NCBI RefSeq assembly: GCF_900167135.1
Contig: NZ_FUWZ01000002.1
Location: 124,001-188,000, forward strand
Reading direction: 5' to 3'
DNA: 64,000 bases
Source of the DNA: Chitinophaga eiseniae
GTDB lineage: Bacteria; Bacteroidota; Bacteroidia; Chitinophagales; Chitinophagaceae
The notes under the pieces are model-generated. The model made no database searches. It was given only the letters and a program-made list of their open reading frames with translations, and was not told the origin of the DNA. This document shows positions 1 to 8,699 of this stretch, piece by piece; within the stretch, counting starts at the first letter, position 1, and each line of letters begins with the position of its first letter. The position numbers and the translations under genes are program-made.

Positions 1-2666
1 CCACCAATACGGGCGTCCACCAGGAAACCCAGGGAGAAATTCTTATAAGAGAAAGTGTTCGTTACACCCACCAGCGCTTTAGCACCCTGGTTACCGAGAA
101 ACAAGCCGCCAGTTGGCGCATCCACCACCACCGGCAGACCGTCTGCATTCAGCAAGAGCTGTCCGTAGAATTCACTGTTCACATCTGTTACCCGTTGCAG
201 TATTCTGTTAGCGTAAATATCGCCGTACAATGAACCTGTGCGGGCTACTACAGAAACCGCGTCGAAACCACCCAGCGCATAGTTGTTCACGTTTTCTGCT
301 GTACTAATATCAATAATCTTGTTGCGGTTCATAGAGAAGTTACCGGATATGTTCCACATCAGTCCTTTAGTATTGTTGAGAATCCTGGCATCTGCCATAA
401 TCTCAATACCGCTGTTCTGAATGTTACCGGCATTGATTTTACGGGTGGAGTAACCTGCAGCAGGGTCCAACGGCAGATCAATCAGCTGACGGGTAGCATT
501 GGATTTATAATAGGTAAAATCAAGACCAAAGCGGTTGTCTGCAAAACGGAATTCTGCCCCAAATTCATGGGATTTAATCAACTCGCTTCTTACGTCTTTA
601 TTATAGTAGTTTTTGTTGCGGGAAGCGGTAGTATGGCCGTTCGGATCGTTGCCAATCGTAAAGTAGTTATACAGCTGGTAAGGAGGCAGACTGTTACCTA
701 CTGCGGCATAGGATGCTCTCAGCTTACCGTAGCTCAACCAGGAAGGCAGCGATTTGATGTGCTCTGTCAACAGATAAGATAAGCTTACAGACGGATAGAA
801 GAAAGAACGGTTTTCCGGGCTGAGTGTAGAAGACCAGTCATTACGCCCGGTAACATCGAGGAACAGGTAGCCGTCCCAGTTCAGACCTGCAGTTCCGTAC
901 AGTGAATTGATACGTTGCTCGGTGATAAGATCTGTGCGGCTGATAGCACCCTTAGAGTTGTCGATGGCAAACAGGTCTCTCACTACCAGGGCGCCGGTAC
1001 CAAAACCTACATTGGACGTTTTCTGCTTCATGAGGTTTCCACCCACGCTGATATTTCCGCTCAGTTTACCAATCAGGTTATCTTTTTTAGCAGTAATCAG
1101 GGTGCTGTAGTTCAGTTCAGAAAAAGTATATCTTCCGGTACTGTAGCCACCATCAACAGCGGCGGGGCTACCGAAATAGGTTTTGCTTTCTGTGTTGGTG
1201 GTATACATATCACCACCCGCTTTGATTTCGGCATTTAACCAGCTGGTGAATTCATATTTCATAGATCCATTCAGGATAAAACGATTACGGATATCCTGGT
1301 TAAGCCGGTATTTGGTGGCCCAATAAGGGTTTACATCATTACTGGTGCTATACCAATACATTTTACCAAACTCGTTCACCGGATTTTTGAATTGGGTAAT
1401 ATCTATGCTGGTAGGCATGGTGTACAACAGGGAAGCATAGTTCCACGGGTTAGTACCTGCTGCCGGCCTGTTCAGGGCATTAGCATTGGAGTACTGCACC
1501 TTAAAGTCTGTGGATAGGCGGTTTTTCTCACCGTACTTGCTGGAAATTCTGCTGGTGATATTTATACGGGATAATTTTGTTCCCGGGATCATGCTCTTAT
1601 CATTCAGATAATTCAGGGAAGTATATACAGACGTCTTATCCAGTTGTTGCTGAAAAGAGATATTCTCGTTGTGGCTCAGCCCTGTATTATAGAAACTTTT
1701 TGGGTTGTCATAATAGGCCATTTTCTCTTTTTTACCAGCCCAGTTGGTTACCTCCTGTCCTGTAATTTTCGGTCCCCAGCTGGTACCGGCAGTCTCGTTA
1801 AAAGCGCCGTTAGCACCTTGTCCATAAGCTTTTTGCATTTCAGGACGGGTAAAGAAGGTTTCTACGCCAACTGTGGAGGAAACGGTAATACCCACACCTG
1901 CATTTCTTTTACCTGTTTTAGTGGTAATAAGAATAACGCCATCGCCTGCACGGCTACCATATAATGCAGCAGCCGCAGGACCTTTCAACACTGATACACT
2001 GGCGATGTCGTTGGCGTTCAGATCGGAAAGACCGTTACCCATGTCCAGAGACGGGTTCCAGTAGTCATTGGTACCATTGGGCGCCACACCGGTGGAGTTG
2101 TCAATAGGTACGCCATCCACTACGATCAGCGGCTGGTTTTTACCATTCAAAGAGGTGTTACCACGCAGGTTGATTTTGGAAGAAGCCGCAGGACCGCCAC
2201 TGGAGCGGGTTACCTGTAAACCAGCCACCACGCCGGTCAGCGCGTTGGTGATATTGGTTTCATGTGCTTCCACCAGTGTATTGGCTTTTACTTCCTGCAT
2301 GGAATAACCCAGCGATTTTTTCTCACGGCTGATGCCCAAAGCGGTTACCACCACTTCGTTCAGACCTTTGGAGTTGTCCTGCATCACGAGGTCCAGGTTA
2401 CCGCTGGCAGGTACTTCCAGCTTGGTGAAGCCTACGCTTGTGATGACCAGCGTAGCATTAGATGCTACCTGTACGCGGAAAGCACCTTTTTCGTTGGAGG
2501 TAGTACCGTTGGTAGTACCCTTTTCAACAATCGTTGCATAGATAACAGGGGCGCCGGAGCCATCCTTCAGGGTACCGGATACCCATTTTTTCTCCTGCGC
2601 ATAAGCGCTTTGACAGCAAAGGGCTACCAGACAAGCCAGCAGCGCAAAGCCTAACCACCTTTTCAT
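1..2666 (-). CDS. SusC/RagA family TonB-linked outer membrane protein (3' end off window)
   Basis: About 888 codons of a TonB-dependent nutrient importer are visible; the gene runs off the left edge, so the end of the barrel is missing. The start at 2664-2666 gives a signal peptide (MKRWLGFALLACLVALCCQS..., cleavage near AYAQ). A carboxypeptidase-D-like beta-sandwich follows, then the SusC switch region (NEVVVTALG), then the plug with the typical VDGVPIDNS and SVLKGPAAAALYGSRAGDGV elements. Family role: energised import of an oligosaccharide or peptide across the outer membrane together with a SusD lipoprotein, expected just beyond the left edge. The co-directional ROK gene 118 bp upstream may be its regulator (inference). 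Substrate unknown. Confidence 0.95.
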   Translation of the reverse strand, partial: MKRWLGFALLACLVALCCQSAYAQEKKWVSGTLKDGSGAPVIYATIVEKGTTNGTTSNEKGAFRVQVASNATLVITSVGFTKLEVPASGNLDLVMQDNSKGLNEVVVTALGISREKKSLGYSMQEVKANTLVEAHETNITNALTGVVAGLQVTRSSGGPAASSKINLRGNTSLNGKNQPLIVVDGVPIDNSTGVAPNGTNDYWNPSLDMGNGLSDLNANDIASVSVLKGPAAAALYGSRAGDGVILITTKTGKRNAGVGITVSSTVGVETFFTRPEMQKAYGQGANGAFNETAGTSWGPKITGQEVTNWAGKKEKMAYYDNPKSFYNTGLSHNENISFQQQLDKTSVYTSLNYLNDKSMIPGTKLSRINITSRISSKYGEKNRLSTDFKVQYSNANALNRPAAGTNPWNYASLLYTMPTSIDITQFKNPVNEFGKMYWYSTSNDVNPYWATKYRLNQDIRNRFILNGSMKYEFTSWLNAEIKAGGDMYTTNTESKTYFGSPAAVDGGYSTGRYTFSELNYSTLITAKKDNLIGKLSGNISVGGNLMKQKTSNVGFGTGALVVRDLFAIDNSKGAISRTDLITEQRINSLYGTAGLNWDGYLFLDVTGRNDWSSTLSPENRSFFYPSVSLSYLLTEHIKSLPSWLSYGKLRASYAAVGNSLPPYQLYNYFTIGNDPNGHTTASRNKNYYNKDVRSELIKSHEFGAEFRFADNRFGLDFTYYKSNATRQLIDLPLDPAAGYSTRKINAGNIQNSGIEIMADARILNNTKGLMWNISGNFSMNRNKIIDISTAENVNNYALGGFDAVSVVARTGSLYGDIYANRILQRVTDVNSEFYGQLLLNADGLPVVVDAPTGGLFLGNQGAKALVGVTNTFSYKNFSLGFLVDARIG

Positions 2667-2784
2667 TGCGGTAAATTTTGAATTTAAATAATAAATGATG
2701 ACACGTTACTATTACAGCACAGGAAGTCCCATACAGCCTTTGTCAGTGCTGTTTATCTTTTGATTGATGCTAATTTTTTTTGTC

Positions 2785-3978
2785 TTACGCTTTACTCTGT
2801 TGAGCTTTATCCAAATTTTCCATAACAAGTGCCGCTGCGCCTAAACGTTCCGCAGCATACCCCAGGGATGATATTCTTATTTCTACATTTTCTGCGATTT
2901 TTGGAATACAATGCTCATTTAATGCATGTTGTACCGGTGCCAGCCAAAGCTTGCCGGCCTTTGTGCCTCTCCCACTCAGGATCACCAGCTTGGGGTTGAA
3001 CAAGTGAATCAGTATAGCGATCCCCCTGCCGATGTGATATCCTGCCTCTGATAATAATTCTACAGCATACTTGTCGCCCTTGATAGCGGCGTCCATAATT
3101 TGATGATACGTGGCAATTCTGTTGTCCATCGACAACCCTTTCATTACCGTGGTCCTCCCGGCCTGAATGCCGGCAATCGCTTTTTCTGCTATCACAGAAA
3201 GTGAAGTCTCTGTTTCCAGGCAACCCATTTTTCCACAACTACAGATCTTATTGTTGGTAAACAGCGGAATGTGGCTGAACTCACCGGCAAATCCGTTTTC
3301 ACCGCGGAAAAGGCTGCCATTCAATACCATACCCAAACCAATCCCCCAACCAATATTGATCACCAGTGCATGCTGACGGTGGCGGGCTTCCCCCAGTTTC
3401 CACTCAGCCAGCGCAATCAGACTCGAGTCATTGTCAATGCTCACCGGTATTCCGGTCACTATCTCCAGATATTCATTAATGCTCTTCGCGGGCGTGTCAA
3501 AAAAAGAATAATTGACCCCCTTCGTTACGTCCACAAAACCCGGCATACCAATGCCAATGCCTGCAAACTTCTCTTTTGGAATACCAGATTGCTCCATCAC
3601 TCCTTTTAATTCCTGCCCCAGGATAGAGATCCCGTCAGGATGAGCGGATAAATCCAACTCCAGTACCCGTTCCTCTCCGATCATCCGGTTGCTCATGTCC
3701 AGTATACAAATACTGGTCATAAACTGGTCCATCGCCACAGATAATATATACAGATAGTCCTGCCGTACAGAATACATCTGCGGACGGCGCCCCCCTGTAG
3801 ATATCGCATATCCCGACTCTATCACCAATCCCTCCTTCACTAACTCATTAAGCGCTTTTGTGGTATGCGGAAGACTCCTGCCGGTCAACTGCGTTAAGTC
3901 GGTACAGGATAACTCCTTGTTGAAGTAAAGGTGTTTTAGTATAGTCTTCTTAAATAACTCTTGGCGGTCAGACACCAT
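2785..3978 (-). CDS. ROK family transcriptional regulator (NagC/XylR type)
   Basis: 397 aa. Residues 8-60 form a winged helix-turn-helix (LTQLTGRSLPHTTKALNELV). The rest is an ROK sugar-kinase fold with the zinc-binding CSCGKMGC motif at 246-253 and the GEFSH metal-ligand histidine at about 236. Proteins with HTH plus ROK are normally sugar-responsive repressors rather than kinases. Here the usual nucleotide-site pattern near residue 184 reads NDSS, which also fits a regulator. It is transcribed towards the susC gene at 1-2666, so control of that transporter is likely (inference). A perfect palindrome at 4214-4227 upstream is a candidate site but is not proven to belong to this protein. Confidence 0.9.
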   Translation of the reverse strand: MVSDRQELFKKTILKHLYFNKELSCTDLTQLTGRSLPHTTKALNELVKEGLVIESGYAISTGGRRPQMYSVRQDYLYILSVAMDQFMTSICILDMSNRMIGEERVLELDLSAHPDGISILGQELKGVMEQSGIPKEKFAGIGIGMPGFVDVTKGVNYSFFDTPAKSINEYLEIVTGIPVSIDNDSSLIALAEWKLGEARHRQHALVINIGWGIGLGMVLNGSLFRGENGFAGEFSHIPLFTNNKICSCGKMGCLETETSLSVIAEKAIAGIQAGRTTVMKGLSMDNRIATYHQIMDAAIKGDKYAVELLSEAGYHIGRGIAILIHLFNPKLVILSGRGTKAGKLWLAPVQHALNEHCIPKIAENVEIRISSLGYAAERLGAAALVMENLDKAQQSKA

Positions 3979-4213
3979 TTTGATTGATACTATTTCAGGT
4001 ACATCACGATTATAACAAGTGAATCAGCTCATCTCTCATAATTCCGGTTCAAGATAGCCAAACTTTCTAAAACTAAACAAGAACTTCCTCGAAAATTTTA
4101 ATTAGTTCGATATAATTATCAAAAAAATGCGTAAAGTTATTATGAAAATGTTAATTCTGTATCAGAAAAAGGCAAAAATCTGTCTTTAAAAAGTAGCTAA
4201 AACGTAAAAGCAG

Positions 4214-4227
4214 GTAAAACGTTTTAC
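4214..4227. promoter_or_regulatory. Perfect 14-bp palindrome GTAAAACGTTTTAC, candidate operator
   Basis: The sequence equals its own reverse complement and has the AACGTT centre typical of LacI/ROK-type operators. A half-site-like AAAACGTAAAA lies just before it (about 4200). It is 236 bp upstream of the ROK start, so autoregulation is possible but unproven. Confidence 0.45.
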
Positions 4228-4268
4228 GAGTTTTCACGCAAAGCCATATTTAAGACCACAATATGTGG

Positions 4269-4344
4269 TAAGAACGCAAAGGAGCGGAGATCACATTTCA
4301 TTGAATTACCAACAAAATGTAATCTCCGCTCCTTTGCGTTCTTA
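4269..4344. repeat. 23-bp inverted repeat forming a long hairpin; probable terminator or dispersed repeat
   Basis: Arms 4269-4291 and 4322-4344 are perfectly complementary. After one mismatch, six more pairs (293-298 with 315-320) leave a 16-nt loop. The arms contain ACGCAAAGGAGCGG. ACGCAAAG recurs at about 4236, and CTTTGCG recurs in the arm and near 4372. CTTTGCG-type palindromes are commonly seen as dispersed intergenic repeats in Bacteroidota genomes (general knowledge). It lies just past the stop of the gene at 4361-5536 and could end its transcript. Confidence 0.6.
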
Positions 4345-4360
4345 TAAAACAACGTAGGCC

Positions 4361-5536
4361 TTAAAGTATTTCTTTGCGAGAAAGCGCTTCGCGATATGCC
4401 GCCACAATCTCTCCCACCGGCCTGTTCAGTAATGTCTCATTAAAATTCAACGACGACTTCCCCTGTTCAGATGACCGCCGCATCACAATCTGATGCTTCT
4501 CCCGCAGGTAATTGGACAGCTTCACAGAATCAATCCCCGCCCCGTATGCCATCTCCACACAGTTGGACCCATGCTCAAAAGGCGTCAGCTTCAGCCCCTT
4601 CAACCGGTTCAACTGTCCCATCAACTCCCGCGCTCTCTCCGCCGTTTCCCGCAACCGCTCCTCCAAACCTTCCAGGTAGTACAAAGCCAACGCACTGTTA
4701 TGCCAGTTGCGGTACAACGCGCCGCCATGTATCTTGATCTGATGCTCCATCTTGTCCATCACCGCCTGATCGCCGCAAAGCACCGCACCGTTAATAGCTC
4801 CCACACATTTATACAATGAAATAAACACGGTATCAAAATAACTGGCATACTCCTTCACGCTGACGCCGGCAAAAGCCGCCGCCAGGTGCAGCCGCGCACC
4901 GTCCAGGTGCAATTTGTACCCCTTCTCCCTGCACCAGGCGGATATACGCCGCAACTCCGCCACCGGCACCGTCTTCCCCATACAACGCCGCACCGGGTTC
5001 TCAATAGACACCACCCCGATACCGCTCTTAAACAACTCCCCTTCCTCATGATACGCAATGGACTGCTGCAATGCCTCCAGCGTAAAATAAGCTTCCCCGG
5101 GAGCCAGCGGTATCAGTCGCTTGCCATGCAACGCTGTCGCCGCATCAGCTTCATCCCGGTACACATGGCTCGTCTCCTGTACAAACACCTTGGTATTATC
5201 CCCGCTCAGCACCCGGATGGCCAACTGATTGGCCATCGTGCCGGAAGGCATGTACACCGCTTTCTCCTTGCCGGTAAGTCGCTGAAATAACTGCAACAAC
5301 TCGTCCATCGTGCCATCATTACCGTAGAAATCCGGTACGATCGGTTTCTTCCGGTTGATCTCCTGCAACTTGTCCAACGTCTCCGTCATGCTCAATCCCA
5401 GGCCGTCCCGGATAAAGTTCACCGGCAACGCCTTCTCTGTACTACGTACAGCCATCCTCGTTATCACGGATGGTAAACATACCGGCAATACGCCAAGGCC
5501 GGAAGATCTCAGAAAATTCCTTCTGTCTATGCGCAT
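4361..5536 (-). CDS. Threonine aldolase/beta-eliminating lyase family protein with Tat-type leader
   Basis: 391 aa, PLP-dependent aspartate-aminotransferase fold. The N-terminus (RRNFLRSSGLG) is a twin-arginine signal, so the enzyme is predicted to be exported folded, which is unusual for this family. PLP contacts are visible: LDGAR at 211-215 (Asp212) and the Schiff-base Lys243 in SLYKCVGAINGAV. The usual Ser-Lys at the lysine is Tyr-Lys here. Family enzymes cleave L-threonine or allo-threonine to glycine and acetaldehyde, or eliminate from the beta carbon; the exact substrate cannot be read. It starts 12 bp after the stop of the sensor gene 5549-8440 and is probably co-transcribed with it. 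Confidence 0.85.
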   Translation of the reverse strand: MRIDRRNFLRSSGLGVLPVCLPSVITRMAVRSTEKALPVNFIRDGLGLSMTETLDKLQEINRKKPIVPDFYGNDGTMDELLQLFQRLTGKEKAVYMPSGTMANQLAIRVLSGDNTKVFVQETSHVYRDEADAATALHGKRLIPLAPGEAYFTLEALQQSIAYHEEGELFKSGIGVVSIENPVRRCMGKTVPVAELRRISAWCREKGYKLHLDGARLHLAAAFAGVSVKEYASYFDTVFISLYKCVGAINGAVLCGDQAVMDKMEHQIKIHGGALYRNWHNSALALYYLEGLEERLRETAERARELMGQLNRLKGLKLTPFEHGSNCVEMAYGAGIDSVKLSNYLREKHQIVMRRSSEQGKSSLNFNETLLNRPVGEIVAAYREALSRKEIL

Positions 5537-5548
5537 GTCATTTATGGG

Positions 5549-8440
5549 TTAAATGGTATGAAAAAAATCAGTCATCTGCTGCTCTGTAGGCAGGTTCAGC
5601 TTCTTACGCAACCGGTACCGCTTGATCTCCACCCCACGCACGGATATCGCCATCAGCTGCGCTATCTCCTTGCTGGAAAGCTTCAACTGTAAATAAGCGC
5701 ACAACTTCAGATCGGTATTGGTCAGCACCGGGTAACGGTCTTTCAGCTTCTTCAGAAAATTATTATTGATCTCATCAAAATGCGAGGCAAACTGCTCCCA
5801 GTTGGCATTGTTCTTCTCCACATCATTCAACAGCAGCAATGCATTGCGGATCTCCGGGTTATTATCGTTTTTCTTATACACACTCGCCAGGATATCCTTC
5901 ACCTTCACCAGCGCATCACCCTTTTCCACCAGGTGCAACGACGCATCGGCCAGCGCATTGTTCTTGAAACGTATTTCATTGGCCAGCTTCTCATTCTGTA
6001 ACTCTACAATCTCTTTTTCATTCTTCTCCAGCTCCAGCTGATGGATGTATTTCAACCGCGCCTGCTCTTCGTCAAACTTACGCTGCTGCACCGCCAGGTT
6101 CCGTTGCTGCCAGCGATACAACAGGTACAGCAAGCCCGCCAGCAATAACACATATACCAGATACGCCCATACGGTTTTATACCACGCCGGCAACACACTG
6201 AAGTGATAACGCAATGCCACCGACTCATGCCCCAGGTTGTCCCGCGCCTTCACTTTAAAAATATACCTGCCATCCGGCAAATTTGTATAGTCTTTCTCCG
6301 ACTTAGACGACCATGCTGACCAGCGCCCGTCGTATCCCTCCAGCTGATAGCTGTATTCAATATTGTTCTGCAACCCGTATGCCGGAGAACTGTATTCAAA
6401 ATGAAAAGAGTTATAACTCTTCGGCAACGCCGGCGCCTCCTTTTCATCCTGAACAAAACCAGCTTCTGCCCGGCGAAAATATCCTCCGAAAATCAGGCTG
6501 TCCGATTTCCCCAGCGCCCTTACCTGCCCCATGATAATACGTACCTGCTGCTGATTGCCGGCATATTTCTCATAGTTCAGATGGATCATCCCCTTCTCAG
6601 AACCAATGAATATATTCTCCCTGTTATAAGGATAGATGTTTTCAAAACCCAGTAATATCTTACCATCCAGCTCCGGAATATAGGTAATGGTAAACGGCTG
6701 GCCCTCCGATGGACGGCGGAAATCCACCACCCCTATCTTTTTCCCGCTGCAAAACCAGAGATTGCCATCTGCGTCTTCATTCAGATAACGTATCTCCATC
6801 GTGCCGAAGACCGGCCGCAGAAAAGCAGAAGGAACAAACCTCCCGGCAGCGGCGTCGAATTCGTATATCCCCTTCGCGGTACCAAACACCACGCGGTTCT
6901 TTACTTTAAAAACAAAGTTATTCAGCGCAGAAGGCAGGCCCGCGCTGTCGGTAAACAAATGCGCCGTAAGCGTCTTACGGTCGGCTGACAGCTGTAGCTG
7001 GTACACGCCCCGGTATGGGTGCGACGCCCATATCACATTATTATTGTCGATCTCCAGGAAACGGATAGACTCCTGTAACCCCGGCACTACGCCCTTGTCC
7101 ACAAACCGGCCCTGCTCAAACGCCAGCATCCGCACCCCCGCATAAGTGCCGGCCAGCACTTCCGTAGCCGGGTACACCGATGTCATCGGCTTAAACAACC
7201 AGGTCCCCAGCCCAAAAGCCAACGGTTGAATGATATGGTCTTTTACCTCGAAACTGCCAATGTGCTGCCCAATTAAAAGATGACCGTTCACTTCATCCAA
7301 CCGCCATACCTCGTGCTGGCTGCCACCCATCCTGGCAAAGTCACCTTTGGAAAAACTCAGGTCGCCGCTGCCGGACAAGGGTACATAATACGCCCCGTCA
7401 GACGTGGCGATATACAGCTGCCCTTTATAAATACGGGCGGAATAGCCGGATACTTCATTGGTCTTACTGGGACCTATATATTTTATTGCCGCATTGTACG
7501 CGATAAAACTGATCCCGTTATTTAATCCTGCCCACAGGTTGTTGTCCTTATCCAGGAAGACACTGAGCACATTATTGTTCTGCAGCCCTTCCGTCCGGGA
7601 GATCTTCTGCACAATGCGCCCTGCGAAATCCATCACCAGGCAGCCTTCCGCCGTGGTGGCGGCTACCAGCTCACCAGCATTGATACGCGTGCACACAGAG
7701 AGATTAACACCTGCCGGCAGATGGCTGTCCTGCTTTTGCAACGACCCATCCGGCTGCAGGAGAAAAAGCCCGTGCGTCTGTGTGGTGATCAACAGGCTGT
7801 CCCGGCCAATTTCCATCATACCGGAAATCAGCACGTTGTTCAGCGGCTCCCCGGTATTGACCGGCAGCCATTCATGACGCTCCAGCCGCAGCAGGCCATT
7901 GGCCTTGTCCTGCGCATATAGTTTATCACCCACCTTCCGGAGATACATCCACTCGCTGGTAGTGGGGTATACCTTAATACTGTTATTACGGAATTCCATC
8001 AGCCGGTCCGAAGCCTGGAAAAAAACAGACTCCCCGAAGCGCTCTATCCTCCAGATGTCCGCGAACCTGTTCTGCGATTTTGGCAGTAATTTCTTTAAAG
8101 AAGTATAAGTCAATACCCCGTTGGCCCCTCTTTCAAAATAGCCTATTTCATCCTGGCCGCCGACATATACCCTGTCGTTGCTGTCCATCGCCAACGCACG
8201 TACGATGGTTTTATTGGGCAACGGGTATACGTTCCAGTGACTGCCGTCATAGGTCAGCATTCCTTCATTATTCGCGAAGTACATCATCCCCCTGCTGTCC
8301 TGCCGGATATCCCAGGTCTGCGTCCCTGCCTTGAAATCGCTTTTGCTGTAATTAATGATTTGTGGTAATCCTATAGTGTTTTGTCCGGTACAGGTCAACC
8401 TGCATAGGTATATCAAGATAAGCAAGCACCATATTCTCAT
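5549..8440 (-). CDS. One-piece sensor/regulator: beta-propeller, Y_Y_Y domain, TM helix, LuxR-type HTH
   Basis: 963 aa from the chosen start (ATG at 8438-8440, giving signal peptide MRIWCLLILIYLCRLTCTGQ). An in-frame ATG 63 bp upstream would add a non-signal-like tail. Order: signal peptide; about 650 residues of Reg_prop-type propeller repeats (DIRQDSRGMMYFANNEG, DKDNNLWAGLNNGI); Y_Y_Y domain (YSYQLEGYDGRWSAWS); one TM helix (WAYLVYVLLLAGLLYLLYRW); coiled coil; and a C-terminal LuxR-type HTH (LSSKEIAQLMAISVRGVEIK). There is no kinase or receiver domain. This is the Bacteroidota type that senses a glycan in the periplasm and acts directly on DNA. It is divergent from the susCD-GH16 genes and is their probable regulator. 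Confidence 0.9.
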   Translation of the reverse strand: MRIWCLLILIYLCRLTCTGQNTIGLPQIINYSKSDFKAGTQTWDIRQDSRGMMYFANNEGMLTYDGSHWNVYPLPNKTIVRALAMDSNDRVYVGGQDEIGYFERGANGVLTYTSLKKLLPKSQNRFADIWRIERFGESVFFQASDRLMEFRNNSIKVYPTTSEWMYLRKVGDKLYAQDKANGLLRLERHEWLPVNTGEPLNNVLISGMMEIGRDSLLITTQTHGLFLLQPDGSLQKQDSHLPAGVNLSVCTRINAGELVAATTAEGCLVMDFAGRIVQKISRTEGLQNNNVLSVFLDKDNNLWAGLNNGISFIAYNAAIKYIGPSKTNEVSGYSARIYKGQLYIATSDGAYYVPLSGSGDLSFSKGDFARMGGSQHEVWRLDEVNGHLLIGQHIGSFEVKDHIIQPLAFGLGTWLFKPMTSVYPATEVLAGTYAGVRMLAFEQGRFVDKGVVPGLQESIRFLEIDNNNVIWASHPYRGVYQLQLSADRKTLTAHLFTDSAGLPSALNNFVFKVKNRVVFGTAKGIYEFDAAAGRFVPSAFLRPVFGTMEIRYLNEDADGNLWFCSGKKIGVVDFRRPSEGQPFTITYIPELDGKILLGFENIYPYNRENIFIGSEKGMIHLNYEKYAGNQQQVRIIMGQVRALGKSDSLIFGGYFRRAEAGFVQDEKEAPALPKSYNSFHFEYSSPAYGLQNNIEYSYQLEGYDGRWSAWSSKSEKDYTNLPDGRYIFKVKARDNLGHESVALRYHFSVLPAWYKTVWAYLVYVLLLAGLLYLLYRWQQRNLAVQQRKFDEEQARLKYIHQLELEKNEKEIVELQNEKLANEIRFKNNALADASLHLVEKGDALVKVKDILASVYKKNDNNPEIRNALLLLNDVEKNNANWEQFASHFDEINNNFLKKLKDRYPVLTNTDLKLCAYLQLKLSSKEIAQLMAISVRGVEIKRYRLRKKLNLPTEQQMTDFFHTI

Positions 8441-8464
8441 GAAATGAAGATATAAAATTCGGAT

Positions 8465-8537
8465 GATGTAGTAATGATGTAGTTGATTTTTATTGAAAAT
8501 CAATTATTTAAATAATTATGATGTAGTAGAGATGTAG
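8465..8537. promoter_or_regulatory. Four GATGTAG heptamers in helical phase, flanking two palindromes
   Basis: GATGTAG occurs on the plus strand at 8465, 8476, 8520 and 8531. Offsets of 0, 11, 55 and 66 bp put all copies on the same face of the helix. Between the two pairs lie an inverted repeat TTGATTTT/AAAATCAA (8483-8503) and a perfect palindrome AATTATTTAAATAATT (8502-8517). The site sits just upstream of the sensor start (8440) and 163-235 bp upstream of susC (8700). It is a strong candidate for the binding array of the LuxR-type HTH of 5549-8440 (inference). Confidence 0.6.
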
Positions 8538-8699
8538 CGCTTTTGTTTGGGCTGAAAACGGTATCCGATAATTTTACTGCATCCAAACCAACACTCCTGT
8601 CAACTAAAATCCTTACGGAATCTTAAAAAAAATTGAAACGAAAGATCAGCATCATCACCGGACATTCTCCCGTATGAAACTGTAAAAACTGACTCACGT

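Larger units (their letters stand above)
3979..4360. other. 382-bp intergenic region with a palindrome and a long inverted repeat
   Basis: No gene is seen. It is the 5' region of the ROK gene (left) and the 3' flank of the PLP-lyase gene (right). It is AT-rich and contains the GTAAAACGTTTTAC palindrome (4214-4227), a CACGCAAAG motif near 4235, and a 23-bp inverted repeat at 4269-4344. Confidence 0.7.

Noticed and set aside
8441..8503. Longer N-terminus for the propeller sensor
   Set aside because: It would translate through the GATGTAG array and place 21 residues before a good signal peptide.
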